From: Herbiconiux daphne
Lineage (GTDB): Bacteria; Actinomycetota; Actinomycetes; Actinomycetales; Microbacteriaceae
Length of the DNA stretch: 64,000 nucleotides
Reading direction: 5' to 3'
Assembly (NCBI RefSeq): GCF_024979295.1
Contig: NZ_JANLCJ010000003.1
Location: 62,001 to 126,000 of the forward strand
Each line of letters starts with the position of its first letter. Within the stretch, counting starts at the first letter, position 1. The notes under the pieces were generated by a model. That model was not told the origin of the DNA. It searched no databases and saw nothing but the letters and a program-made list of their open reading frames with translations. The position numbers were made by a program, and so were the translations under genes. Shown piece after piece: positions 8,630 to 17,252 of this stretch.

Positions 8630-10054
8630 TCACTCCACGCTGACGACCGGCACGTCTCCCTCCGCGTTCGCGGGCACGGTGATGACCGGCCGCTGCACGA
8701 TCTCGAGCACGGCGAGCACGACGCCGGCGAGCACGAGGGTCCAGATGGTGAGCGCCGGCGTGAGCGGCCGCAGAAACAGCACGATCGCGGCGCCGATCGC
8801 GGCGACCACCACCCGCAGCAGCACACGCTGGGCGTAGAGCCATTCGCCCACCCGGCCCGTCGTGATGCCCCGGCGCTCGGCCGCGCCCCGGATGCGCCCG
8901 GCACCCTCGGCCGCGAACCGCCGCAAGCGCCGGGGCACGTCGAAGGGCCCGGCGAGCCAGGCGACCACGGCCACCACGATCGCGAGCACCAGCACGGCCA
9001 CGGCGGTGGTGCGCATGTCGCCGGCCACCGTCTCGTAGAGCAGCCCGGCGACATCCCCGGGCAGCAGGGCGGGGCTGACGGATGACACGAACACCAGACT
9101 GCCGACGGCGAAGGCGGCGGCCGTCAGCGCCATGACCAGAGCGAGGGCGACCGCGGCCCAGATCAGGGCGACCGAGCGACGGCGGGACACCACGACGCCG
9201 GCGGCCAGGAAGAGCAGGGCGATCCACGGCAGCCACGCGCCCGCCGACACGGCGAGCCCGTAGGCCAGCTGCACGGTCGGCAGCGCGTCGGACTGGGCGA
9301 CCACGATCGTGCGATCGATGGCCGGGATCTGGCTGGCGAAGTCGATGCCCTGCGCGATGAGCGCCGACTTGACCGCCTCGATGATGGGGCCCAGCTGGAT
9401 GCCGATCGATCCGTCGCCGCCGAGCGTCACGGCGGCGTTCGGGTCGTTCTGCATCACCGCCACGAGCTGGGCGTGGCTGATGCGCAACGCCGACGTCCAG
9501 ACATCCGCGAACGCGTCGGACTCGACGAACCCCGAGACGCCGCTCTGGATGAGCGACTGGATGCCGGAGGCCGCCGGACCTTTCAGCAACTCGAGCGCTC
9601 GCGTGGCCGCCGGTCCGGTGCCGAGCCCGGTGATGCCGTCGATGACGTCGGCGGTCAGCTTCGGGATGTCGACCTGCTCGTTGATGACGATCACGGTCTG
9701 ATCCGTGATGTAGGCCTGCACCCGCGGGTCGTCGGCCAGCGGGGCGTAGGTGGCGACGAAGCTCTCGGTGTCGGTCAGCACGACCTTCGACCACGACGCC
9801 GCGACGGCGAGCGGGGCGAGCACGGCGCCGATCACGATGAGCACGGTCGCGAGCAGGGTCCAGCCCCAGCCGCGCTTCTTCTTGGCCGCGGCAAGCGGTG
9901 CGCCGCTCGGGCCGCCGCTGGGGCCGCCGCCTGTGCCGCCGAGCGGCTCGAGCGGCAGGGTGGGCTGGGCGTCGACCCGCTGCCGGAGGGCGGCGTTCTC
10001 GGCCTCGAGCGCTTCGAGTCGGCGCACCAGTTCGGCGTTCGTCTGACCTGCCAT
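8630..10054 (-). CDS. Multipass membrane protein with N-terminal coiled coil
   Basis: A 474-aa protein, not assigned to a named family. Residues 1-30 form a likely coiled coil (LVRRLEALEAENAALRQRV), then a Gly/Pro-rich linker and a membrane helix (TLLATVLIVIGAVLAPLAV). A large domain of roughly 190 residues, probably extracytoplasmic, follows, with several hydrophobic helices in the C-terminal half. The start ATG has GAGGG upstream. It is first of the minus-strand group leading to MoxR, 78 bp before the next gene, so it may be co-transcribed. Its role is unknown. Confidence 0.75.
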   Translation of the reverse strand: MAGQTNAELVRRLEALEAENAALRQRVDAQPTLPLEPLGGTGGGPSGGPSGAPLAAAKKKRGWGWTLLATVLIVIGAVLAPLAVAASWSKVVLTDTESFVATYAPLADDPRVQAYITDQTVIVINEQVDIPKLTADVIDGITGLGTGPAATRALELLKGPAASGIQSLIQSGVSGFVESDAFADVWTSALRISHAQLVAVMQNDPNAAVTLGGDGSIGIQLGPIIEAVKSALIAQGIDFASQIPAIDRTIVVAQSDALPTVQLAYGLAVSAGAWLPWIALLFLAAGVVVSRRRSVALIWAAVALALVMALTAAAFAVGSLVFVSSVSPALLPGDVAGLLYETVAGDMRTTAVAVLVLAIVVAVVAWLAGPFDVPRRLRRFAAEGAGRIRGAAERRGITTGRVGEWLYAQRVLLRVVVAAIGAAIVLFLRPLTPALTIWTLVLAGVVLAVLEIVQRPVITVPANAEGDVPVVSVE

Positions 10055-10180
10055 GAGACCCTCATTCCCGCGGTGATGTGGCTCACAGTAGCGGTGCCGA
10101 ATGGCGGCGCGCATCGTCCGCCTCGGGTGAGAGCGGGGCCGGATGCCGCCACTTCCGCTCGCGGGAACGGCGGCGCTACG

Positions 10181-10259
10181 CTGTGGCAGAGAGCCTCCGG
10201 CTGCGGCACAGAGCCTCCGGCTGCGGCAGGAGCCGTCGGCTGCGGCAGAGAGCCGCCGG
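10181..10259. repeat. Four tandem ~20-bp repeats
   Basis: Four head-to-tail units of 19-20 bp with consensus close to CTGCGGCAGAGAGCCTCCGG fill this stretch of the 280-bp gap between the membrane protein gene (-) and the ClC gene (+). No coding sequence in the gap has a credible start or family resemblance. The unit shares the core CAGAGCCTCCG with another short repeat at 20838-20874. Such units can form nested hairpins because CCGGCTGCGG-like segments partly self-pair. Confidence 0.75.
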
Positions 10260-10334
10260 CTCCGGACGGGGACGGATCATGAGTTGCTGCAGCCGCACCG
10301 GAGACGCCGGTCGCCCGCCCGCGCGAGGCCGCGG

Positions 10335-11714
10335 ATGAGCGGCGACGGCAGCCGGGCCCGAGGGACCGCCGGCGCCGCTGTCGACCGACCCTCGGCGTCG
10401 ACGGTGCGGATGCTGCTGCGCCTCTCGATTCCCGCCGCCGTGATCGGCGTGGTGTCGGCGCTCGTGCTCTGGGCGGTGGAGGAGTTCGCCGAGCTGATCG
10501 AGCACGGGCTCTGGAGCGGCCTGCCCGCGGCGCTCGGCATCGATCCGGCGTCGGGCTGGTGGATCTTCGGCATCCTGTCGGTCACCGGCCTCGTCATCGG
10601 CCTGGTGCTCTGGCTCGTGCCGGGTCACGGTGGTCACGACTCCGCGACCGTCGAGCTGATCGCCCCTCCCCTGCCACTCCGCACCCTGCCGTCGTTGTTG
10701 ATCGTGACCGTGCTGGCGCTCGCGGGCGGCGTCAGCCTCGGACCCGAGGGGCCGATCATCGCCATCAACACGGCGCTGCTGGTGGCGCTCGTGCGCCGGT
10801 TCCTGCCGAAGATCCCGGTCGATCTCGTCGTGATGATCACCGCGGCCGGCACCATCGGCGCCCTCTTCGGCACACCCGTGGCGGCCGCACTCGTGTTCAC
10901 CGGTGTGGTCGGCGCGTTCAAGGCCGGCGGGGCGCTGTGGGACAAGCTGTTCCTGCCGCTCGTGGCCGCCGGCGCCGGATCGATCACGATGACCCTGCTC
11001 GCGGCGCCGCACTTCGCCGTGCCGATGCCGGCCTACGACACGGTCGCCCCGATCGATCTGCTGAGTGCCACCGTCATCGCGGTCGTCGCCGCCGCGCTCG
11101 GCCTGACCGCGGCGTCGGTGTTCCCCCGGCTGCACGCGGGCTTCCGGGTGCTGCGGAACCCCGTGTTCTACGTCACCCTCGGCGGCATCCTGCTCGGACT
11201 GCTCGGCGTGATCGGCGGTCCGATCACCCTGTTCAAGGGGCTCACCCAGACCGGGGAGCTCGTCTCCGATCGTGCGGACTACACCGTGGGGGCGCTCGTG
11301 CTGATCGTGCTGGTGAAGATCGTCGCCCTCACGGTGAGCGCCGCGGCGGGCTTCCGGGGCGGCCGCATCTTTCCGGCCGTGTTCATCGGCGCCGCGGTCG
11401 GCGTGCTGGCGAACGCCGTGATCCCGTCGATCCCGCCGGCCGTGGCGATCGCCGCCGGCGTGCTCGGCATGGTGCTCGCCATCTCGCGCGACGGATGGAT
11501 CGCGCTGTTCGTGGGTGCTGCGGTGACGGGCAGCGTCACCATCCTGCCGGTGCTCTGCATCGCCATCCTGCCGACCTGGCTGCTCGTCTCGCGCGGGCCC
11601 GAGATGATCGTGCACCCGGCGGGCGCCGATGACCGGCCGAGCGGCGGAGCAGGCACAGGCACCGACGCAGACCCCGCGACTCCCCCCGACGAACGGAGCC
11701 CCCGTGCCGAGTGA
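10335..11714 (+). CDS. ClC family chloride channel/antiporter-like protein
   Basis: A 459-aa polytopic membrane protein of the ClC superfamily. The loop GGVSLGPEGPIIAIN corresponds to the conserved GxEGP region with the gating glutamate. GFRGGRIFPAVFIGAAVG matches the GxFxP filter region. The first filter motif (GSGIP in canonical ClC) is degenerate here, near PGHGGHDSATVE, as in YfeO-like members. It would move halide or other anions across the cytoplasmic membrane. Upstream in-frame codons run through tandem repeats, so the ATG at 10335 is preferred. Its 3' end overlaps the next gene by 11 bp. Confidence 0.87.
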   Translation: MSGDGSRARGTAGAAVDRPSASTVRMLLRLSIPAAVIGVVSALVLWAVEEFAELIEHGLWSGLPAALGIDPASGWWIFGILSVTGLVIGLVLWLVPGHGGHDSATVELIAPPLPLRTLPSLLIVTVLALAGGVSLGPEGPIIAINTALLVALVRRFLPKIPVDLVVMITAAGTIGALFGTPVAAALVFTGVVGAFKAGGALWDKLFLPLVAAGAGSITMTLLAAPHFAVPMPAYDTVAPIDLLSATVIAVVAAALGLTAASVFPRLHAGFRVLRNPVFYVTLGGILLGLLGVIGGPITLFKGLTQTGELVSDRADYTVGALVLIVLVKIVALTVSAAAGFRGGRIFPAVFIGAAVGVLANAVIPSIPPAVAIAAGVLGMVLAISRDGWIALFVGAAVTGSVTILPVLCIAILPTWLLVSRGPEMIVHPAGADDRPSGGAGTGTDADPATPPDERSPRAE

Positions 11715-13116
11715 TCCGCCGCCCGTTGCCGCCGTCACCGCCCGGTCGATCGACGGCCGCTCCTTCCGGTTCTCGGGGCCCGCCGACGTCGCCGTCGATT
11801 CCGGCCGGCTCGTGACTCTCACCGAGCCGGGCGGGCGGCGGCAGCTGGGTCAGATCGACGACGTCGACCTCTCGGCCGGCGCACACCCGGGCGGGGAGCT
11901 CGCCGGGAGCGGCCGCATCCTCGGCGCCATCTCGGCTGACGGAGGGCACCTCGACAACCGCAGCTCGTCGGCGTTCGCCGCGGCGCAGGTCGCCGACGCG
12001 GGGGCCGACGAGATCGAACTGCTCCACCCGCAGGGCTCCGCGACCCTGACCATCGGCTCCTTCCTCGCCCGCGACGACGTGCCGGCACGGCTGCTGGCGC
12101 AGCGCTTCAACCGCCACACCTTCTGGTGCGGTCAGAGCGGGTCGGGCAAGACCTACGCCCTCGGCGTGGTTCTCGAGCAGGTGCTGCTGCACACCGGGCT
12201 GCCGCTGGTGATCTTCGATCCCAACGCCGACTTCGTGCGCCTCGGCGAGCCCGCCGGAGCGCTCGGAGATCGCGACATCCGGGTTCTGCGGCCTTCGTCG
12301 GCCGACCCCGACTCGCTGCGCGTGCGGTTCGTCGACCTGCCGCTGCGTTCGAAGGGCGCCATCCTGCGGCTGCATCCGCTCGACGACCGCGACGAGTACA
12401 ACGAACTGGTGCATCTCGAAGAGACGCTCGGCACACTGGAGCCCGACCGCATCGTGCCCCGGCTGCTCGAGCGCGGAACCACGGCGGCGCGCGACCTCGC
12501 GGCACGCATCGAGAACATCCGCGTGATCGACTGGGGCGTCTGGGCGGGCGGGCACGAAGCGGTTACCGACATCATCGAGACGCGACCGGATGCCACGGTG
12601 CTCGACCTCGGCGGGTTCGCGTTCCCCGACGAATCGCTCGTCGTGGCCATGGCCGTGCTCGACGACCTGTGGGCGAAGCGCGAGCGCCGCCGGCCCGTGC
12701 TGCTCGTGATCGACGAGGCGCACAACCTCTGCTCACCCGACCAGACCAGTCCGCTGCACGTGGCCGTGCGCGAGCGGCTCATCCAGATCGCCGCCGAGGG
12801 GCGCAAGTTCGGGTTGTGGCTGCTGCTGTCGACCCAGCGGCCCTCGCGGGTGCACCCGAGCATCGTCTCGCAGTGCGACAACCTGGCCCTGATGAAGATG
12901 ACGTCACCGGTCGACCTCGACGAGCTCGCCACGATCTTCGGGTTCGTGCCGCCGGCGTTGTTCGCGCGATCGCCTCGGTTCCGGCAGGGCGAGGCCCTGT
13001 TCGCCGGCGGTTTCGTGCCGGCGCCCACCATGGTGCGCCTCGGCGCGCGGTTGACCCGCGAGGGCGGTGCCGACGTCGGCGTGCCGCTGCGGGCCGCGGA
13101 CCCCGACGCGACCTGA
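11704..13116 (+). CDS. HerA/DUF87-like ATP-binding protein
   Basis: A 470-aa ATPase of the HerA/FtsK-like DUF87 group. An N-terminal beta-rich region (VTLTEPGGRRQLGQIDDVDL) resembles the HAS-barrel; Walker A GQSGSGKT lies at about residues 143-150 and Walker B VLLVIDEAHNL at about 333-343. A late LWLLLSTQRPSRVHPSIVSQ segment is typical. HerA pairs with the nuclease NurA in archaea, but no nuclease gene is adjacent. I chose the GTG at 11704, with CGGAG upstream; it overlaps the ClC gene by 11 bp, implying coupling. The function in this organism is unknown. Confidence 0.82.
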   Translation: MPSDPPPVAAVTARSIDGRSFRFSGPADVAVDSGRLVTLTEPGGRRQLGQIDDVDLSAGAHPGGELAGSGRILGAISADGGHLDNRSSSAFAAAQVADAGADEIELLHPQGSATLTIGSFLARDDVPARLLAQRFNRHTFWCGQSGSGKTYALGVVLEQVLLHTGLPLVIFDPNADFVRLGEPAGALGDRDIRVLRPSSADPDSLRVRFVDLPLRSKGAILRLHPLDDRDEYNELVHLEETLGTLEPDRIVPRLLERGTTAARDLAARIENIRVIDWGVWAGGHEAVTDIIETRPDATVLDLGGFAFPDESLVVAMAVLDDLWAKRERRRPVLLVIDEAHNLCSPDQTSPLHVAVRERLIQIAAEGRKFGLWLLLSTQRPSRVHPSIVSQCDNLALMKMTSPVDLDELATIFGFVPPALFARSPRFRQGEALFAGGFVPAPTMVRLGARLTREGGADVGVPLRAADPDAT

Positions 13117-13131
13117 CACGGCCTGGGGCGG

Positions 13132-13974
13132 TCAGGCGTCGGCCGAGAGGAACGGCCGGTGGTGGTAGCCGTCGTGGTCGATGACGGCGACGGTCGACTC
13201 CGGAACCTCTCGGAAGATGCCCGGCAGGTCGTTGAGCGGCTCCGAGACCACGACGTGCGCGTGGTCGCCGAAAAGCTTGAGCCGGGCGGCATCCGGATAC
13301 ATCTGCCGCACCGTGTCGACGTCGACCGAGTGGAACAACGAGCGGCTGCGGCCCTCGGACGAGTAGCGGAAGGCCCACAGGGTGCTGCCGTCGGAGACCG
13401 CGACCGTGCCCTGCATCGGAAACGGGATGCCGTGGTCGCGGCCCACCGACTCGACGAGGCCGATGGCTGCACCGAGGCCCGCGATCGGATCGCTCTGCAG
13501 CCCGAGGGTGAGCGCGAGGTGGAAGAGCACCTCGGAATCGGTCGTGCCCTGCAGGTGCGGGTAGAGCGAAGGGTCGACGGCCCAGGTGAGATCGCGCTTC
13601 ACCTCGGCGAAACCGGCGAGGAAGCCGTTGTGCATGAACAGCCAGTTCTCGTGGCGGAACGGGTGGCAGTTGGTCTGCTGGATGGGCGGACCGGCCGCGG
13701 CCCGCACGTGGCTGAAGAAGAGCGGGCTGCGGATGGCCTGGGTGAGCTCGCGCAGATTGCGGTCGTTCCAGGCGGGCTCGATGCTGTGGAAGAAGGCCGG
13801 CGTCGCCCCGGGGCCGCCGTCTTCGGGATACCAGCCGAACCCGAAGCCGTCGCCGTTGACGGTCTCGTTGCCGAGCGGCGAGTTGAGCGACTGCGCCACG
13901 AGCGAGTGCTGGGCGTCGAGGATCACGGTGGAGGGTTGCAGGGGTTCGCCGATGTAGGCCAGCCAGCGGCACAT
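13132..13974 (-). CDS. Class II glutamine amidotransferase (YafJ/EgtC-like)
   Basis: A 280-aa protein starting MCRWLAYIG, so that Cys2 becomes the N-terminal nucleophile of the Ntn-type glutaminase fold. Other family marks are GDGFGFGWYP, CHPFRHENWLFMHNGFLAGF and TDSEVLFHLAL. Such proteins hydrolyse glutamine or gamma-glutamyl amides. EgtC acts in ergothioneine synthesis, but no egt genes are nearby, so a general YafJ-like assignment is safer. It stands alone, convergent with the HerA-like gene 15 bp away. A GAAGG ribosome-binding site supports the start. Confidence 0.88.
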   Translation of the reverse strand: MCRWLAYIGEPLQPSTVILDAQHSLVAQSLNSPLGNETVNGDGFGFGWYPEDGGPGATPAFFHSIEPAWNDRNLRELTQAIRSPLFFSHVRAAAGPPIQQTNCHPFRHENWLFMHNGFLAGFAEVKRDLTWAVDPSLYPHLQGTTDSEVLFHLALTLGLQSDPIAGLGAAIGLVESVGRDHGIPFPMQGTVAVSDGSTLWAFRYSSEGRSRSLFHSVDVDTVRQMYPDAARLKLFGDHAHVVVSEPLNDLPGIFREVPESTVAVIDHDGYHHRPFLSADA

Positions 13975-14146
13975 GTCGTCACGCCTTCGTTCAGAATGGT
14001 GCGGTGGGCCGACAGTACCGCCCGGCGGATGCCGCCGACTCATCCGGTGCGGGTGAAACCGGCTGCCCGGGGTCGTCACCCGATCAGGATGAGGCGACCG
14101 GGCGGAGTCGGCGGTAGCTTCGAGCACAGCGAGCGAGGAGGAGCGG

Positions 14147-15061
14147 ATGCGCAGGGTTCCGAAGCGCCCCTCGTCGGCACTCGCCGAGCGGTGGACGACC
14201 GTCGACGGTGTCGACGTGTTCTACCGGGAGTCGCCCGGGCCGGTCGGGCCGGCTGGGCCCGTCGGGCAGGCGGGGCCGCCGGGTTCGCCGGAACCGGCCA
14301 CTCGCACCATGATGCACCTGCACGGTTTCGGGCTATCGGGCCGTTACCTGCTGCCGACGGCCGAACTGCTGCGCGACGAGTTCCACACCCTCGTGCCCGA
14401 CCTGCCGGGGTTCGGCCGCAGCGGCCGCCCCGCCGAGCCGCTCGACGTGCCCGAACTCGCCCACGCGGCCGCGCGGTTCCTCGACGACCGCGGGGTCGAG
14501 TCGGCCACGCTCGTCGGCAACTCGATGGGCTGCCCGGTCATCTGCGAGTTCGCCTACCACCACCCCGAACGCATCGAGCGGGCCGTGCTCGTGTCGCCGG
14601 CCGGCGGCATCTACAACCAGCCCTTGCGCCGCGCCATCCGGCAGCTCGCACGCGACGGATCGCGCGAGCCGGCGAGCATGATGAGGGTGGCGGCGCCCGA
14701 CTACCTCCGGTTCGGGGTGCCGAGCACGCTGCGGCTCTTCCGGGCGCTCACCCGCTATCCCTCGCTCGACCGCCTGCTGGCACTGCGCATCCCGACGCTC
14801 GTGGTGCTGGGCAGTCGTGACCCGCTGATGCCGGGCCCGGCGCGCATCCGCGAGGTCGCCCGGCAGAGCGAGAACCACGTGCTGGTCGTCGTCATCGACG
14901 GCGCGGCCCACGCGATCAACTTCAGCAACCCCGGCGAGCTGGCCAACGTCATCCGTCAGTTCATGGCCGACAAGCCCATCGTCGACGACCCGGATGCGCC
15001 CGGCACCGCGCGCGCCTACGAGATCCACCGCGGCTCGCTGCATCCGCCGGCCGTGCCCTGA
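14147..15061 (+). CDS. Alpha/beta hydrolase with collagen-like insert
   Basis: A 304-aa hydrolase. The nucleophile elbow is GNSMGC (Ser126), the acid is probably Asp in GSRDPLMPG and the His lies in AHAINFSNP. MMHLHGFGLSGRYLLP supplies the oxyanion region. The substrate is unknown. An insert at residues 31-46 reads GPVGPAGPVGQAGPPG, five Gly-X-Y triplets, between the first strands. A strong ribosome-binding site (GAGGAG) precedes the ATG. It is monocistronic and convergent with the next gene. Confidence 0.88.
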   Translation: MRRVPKRPSSALAERWTTVDGVDVFYRESPGPVGPAGPVGQAGPPGSPEPATRTMMHLHGFGLSGRYLLPTAELLRDEFHTLVPDLPGFGRSGRPAEPLDVPELAHAAARFLDDRGVESATLVGNSMGCPVICEFAYHHPERIERAVLVSPAGGIYNQPLRRAIRQLARDGSREPASMMRVAAPDYLRFGVPSTLRLFRALTRYPSLDRLLALRIPTLVVLGSRDPLMPGPARIREVARQSENHVLVVVIDGAAHAINFSNPGELANVIRQFMADKPIVDDPDAPGTARAYEIHRGSLHPPAVP

Positions 15062-15084
15062 GGAGCCCGCCCGCATCGGCGGTG

Positions 15085-16164
15085 TCACGGGTGCGCAAGG
15101 CGACAGGCCTGCTCGAGAGCGGTGGCATACGACAACGGCTTACGAACCGCCTCGGACGGCACGCGAGCCAACAGGGAGCGTGCGACGGCGATGTGGGACT
15201 CGTCGCGCGTGAGTTCGGCGAGATCGAGCAGCGCACCGGCGAGCGAGCCTCCTCCCGACGGACGGGCGCCGTCATCGGTGTCGACGAACACCGACGGGTC
15301 CCACGACACCGCTGACCCCGACGACGCCGCTGAGACCGACGACACCGCTGAGACCGGTGTGCCGTCGGGCCGCGGTTCCGCCAGGGCGACCGCGACGAGG
15401 TCACGCGCGGCGTCGGCGAACCCGGGGTCTCCCGAGGCCCGCGTGACTGCGATCAGGCCCGCGGCGCACAGGGCGTAGTCGGCGAGGCCGGCGCTCGATC
15501 CACTCAGGCGACCCTCGATCGACGAACGCGCGAGGCGACCGTCGACGTAGCGGTGCCTCGTCAGCAGGAACTCGATCGCCGCCACCGCCGCGTCGAGCAA
15601 CCGGGGTTCCCGGAGCACCGTCGCCGCGCGCGACAGAGCCCGTACCGCGAGACCGGTGCCCGCCGTCTCGACCCGCAGATCGCGGCGCTCGGTCTCGCGG
15701 TCGATGCCCGAGGCGAAGCCGCCGCTGTCGAGCCGGAGGGCATCCCGCACGAACCAGGCGATGCCGGCGGCGCATTCCATGGCCGTCGACCGCGTCGCCA
15801 CGTCACTCGACTCGGCCGCAGCGACGAGGAAGGCGTCGAGCAGAAGGCCGTTGACGTCGAGAGGCAGCTGCGGACGCGGGGCGTTCCAGTCGCGCAAGGC
15901 CGCCGCGGCGCTGAACCCTCCGCTGGCGTCACGGAGGGGCGACGCGGCCAGCACCGAGAGTGCCCTGGTCGCAGAACGCTCGGCATCGAGACGCTGGAGC
16001 AGGAGGATCGCCGGCGCATTGACGAATTTCGACGGGCCGCCGAATCCGCCGAAGGTCGTGTCTTCGACCTCGGTCAGGCGCTCCAGCGTCTGTTCGCGCC
16101 AGCCGGCCGGCCAGGGCCCGTCGGCGGACGCTCGACCTTCCGTCGTTCTAGGCCCCTCGAACAC
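15085..16164 (-). CDS. YyaL/DUF255-like barrel protein lacking the thioredoxin domain
   Basis: A 359-aa protein resembling the (alpha/alpha)6-barrel part of YyaL/SPATA20 proteins. It has DTTFGGFGGPSKFVNAP, the equivalent of the family GGFGGAPKFP motif, and a C-terminal DDGARPSGGGSLAGALLDLA, like the family PSGNS segment. The N-terminal thioredoxin-like DUF255 half, normally about 170 residues, is absent. The GTG start has no ribosome-binding site, but TATGCT lies six bases upstream, suggesting a leaderless transcript. A serine-rich low-complexity stretch (SAVSSVSAASSGSAVS) occurs near residue 280. The catalytic role is unknown. Confidence 0.65.
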   Translation of the reverse strand: MFEGPRTTEGRASADGPWPAGWREQTLERLTEVEDTTFGGFGGPSKFVNAPAILLLQRLDAERSATRALSVLAASPLRDASGGFSAAAALRDWNAPRPQLPLDVNGLLLDAFLVAAAESSDVATRSTAMECAAGIAWFVRDALRLDSGGFASGIDRETERRDLRVETAGTGLAVRALSRAATVLREPRLLDAAVAAIEFLLTRHRYVDGRLARSSIEGRLSGSSAGLADYALCAAGLIAVTRASGDPGFADAARDLVAVALAEPRPDGTPVSAVSSVSAASSGSAVSWDPSVFVDTDDGARPSGGGSLAGALLDLAELTRDESHIAVARSLLARVPSEAVRKPLSYATALEQACRLAHP

Positions 16165-16170
16165 GGAACG

Positions 16171-16176
16171 AGCATA
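16171..16176 (-). promoter_or_regulatory. Candidate -10 element (TATGCT), leaderless start
   Basis: On the minus strand TATGCT is followed by six bases and then the GTG of the YyaL-like gene, with no Shine-Dalgarno sequence. This spacing places transcription start at or next to the start codon. Confidence 0.5.
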
Positions 16177-16208
16177 GTCGACGAAACCTCAGCTGGGAGT
16201 CGGCCCGG

Positions 16209-17210
16209 TCAGCCGGCCGCGGTCGCCGCGTTGCGGGCGGCGAGGGTGGCGAAGGCCGCGGTGAGCTCCGGCGGCCCGATGACCCGGATGGCCGCGTCGA
16301 ACCGGTTGAGCGAGGCGGCGAGTCCGACCCACGACCACGCGCCGGCGTCGAGCCGGCAGCGGTCGGGGCCCAGGTCTTCGACGACGCCGTCGCCCGCGAA
16401 GGGCAGCACGTCGCTCGCGGGCAGCTCGAGCATCACGCTGCCGACGCACGGCCAGCGGTCCGCGTGCTGAGACCCCATGAACCGGGCCGACACGAACGCG
16501 GTCGCGTCGGCGCCGCCCGGGAGGTCGCGCGGTGCGAATCGCGGGCCGGTGGGGGTGCGGGGCGTGATGCGATCGGCGCGGAAGAGTCGCCAGTCGTCGC
16601 GGTCGAGATCCCAGGCCACGAGATACCAGCGGCCGCGCGACATCACCAGGTGGTGGGGTTCCACCCGTCGCGGGGGAACCGGGGCGGCGGCATCCGGCGG
16701 ATGCCCGGCCCCCTCGAAGGAGCCGCCGGCGTAGTCGAATCGCACCACCTCCCGGGCCCGAACGGCCGTCGACAGCGCGACCAGCACGTCGGGCGGCACC
16801 GGCTCGACGGCCGCGTCGCCGGGCCGGGCCGGCATGGCCGTGAACTGCAGCGCGTTCACGCGGTGCCGCAGACGAGACGGCATCACCTGGCGCACGGTGG
16901 TGAGGGCTCGCACCGCCGCCTCCTCGATGCCGGCGCCGGTCGCCGTGGCCGCCTGCAGCGCCACCGTCAGGGCGATGACCTGGTCGTCGTCGAACAGCAG
17001 CGGAGGTAGCTCGCTGCCGGCATCGAGGCGGTAGCCGCCATCCGCCCCCATCGTGGCCTGGATGCGATAGCCCAGTTCGCGCAGGCGGTCGACGTCGCGG
17101 CGCACCGTTCGGTCGCTGATGTTCAGTCGCTGGGCGAGCACCGAGCCCGGCCAGTCGCGGCGCGTCTGCAACAGCGACAGCAGGGTCAACAGGCGTGTGG
17201 TCGTCGTCAT
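16209..17210 (-). CDS. WYL domain transcriptional regulator
   Basis: A 333-aa regulator with an N-terminal helix-turn-helix (LLTLLSLLQTRRDWPGSVLA, then NISDRTVRRDVDRLRELGY) and a C-terminal WYL domain (RGRWYLVAWDLDRDDWRLF). WYL domains sense ligands or nucleic acid and often control neighbouring genes. It faces a VOC gene across a 103-bp region with a perfect dyad, so that gene is a likely target. The ATG at 17210 is chosen because TACGAT lies six bases upstream, fitting a leaderless start; longer in-frame extensions run into the divergent promoter. Confidence 0.9.
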   Translation of the reverse strand: MTTTTRLLTLLSLLQTRRDWPGSVLAQRLNISDRTVRRDVDRLRELGYRIQATMGADGGYRLDAGSELPPLLFDDDQVIALTVALQAATATGAGIEEAAVRALTTVRQVMPSRLRHRVNALQFTAMPARPGDAAVEPVPPDVLVALSTAVRAREVVRFDYAGGSFEGAGHPPDAAAPVPPRRVEPHHLVMSRGRWYLVAWDLDRDDWRLFRADRITPRTPTGPRFAPRDLPGGADATAFVSARFMGSQHADRWPCVGSVMLELPASDVLPFAGDGVVEDLGPDRCRLDAGAWSWVGLAASLNRFDAAIRVIGPPELTAAFATLAARNAATAAG

Positions 17211-17216
17211 GGTCCG

Positions 17217-17222
17217 ATCGTA
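17217..17222 (-). promoter_or_regulatory. Candidate -10 element (TACGAT) of the WYL regulator
   Basis: TACGAT on the minus strand lies six bases before the ATG of the WYL regulator, with no ribosome-binding site between. This is the same spacing as at several other starts in the window. Confidence 0.5.
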
Positions 17223-17229
17223 TTGCTTA

Positions 17230-17252
17230 TCTAGGACAGAAACAGACCTAGA
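17230..17252. promoter_or_regulatory. Dyad TCTAGG-N11-CCTAGA between divergent WYL and VOC genes
   Basis: A perfect 6-bp inverted repeat with an 11-bp centre (ACAGAAACAGA) lies in the shared promoter region, 20 bp from the regulator start and about 60 bp before the VOC start. Its size and place fit an operator for the dimeric WYL regulator, controlling itself and the VOC gene. This is inference from position. Confidence 0.5.

Noticed and set aside
10181-10259. Possible CRISPR array
   Set aside because: Units are directly abutting, only 19-20 bp, imperfect, and have no unique spacers; no cas genes are nearby.
12153-13472. Long minus-strand frame over the HerA-like gene and running into the amidotransferase gene
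   Set aside because: Ser/Arg/Pro-rich shadow without motifs; Walker motifs lie on the plus strand.
15085-16164. YyaL-like gene as a pseudogene fragment of a longer DUF255 gene
   Set aside because: The upstream DNA (16165-16208) is too short to hide the missing domain and the next gene is an intact WYL regulator. The frame is long, uninterrupted and has its own promoter-like box.
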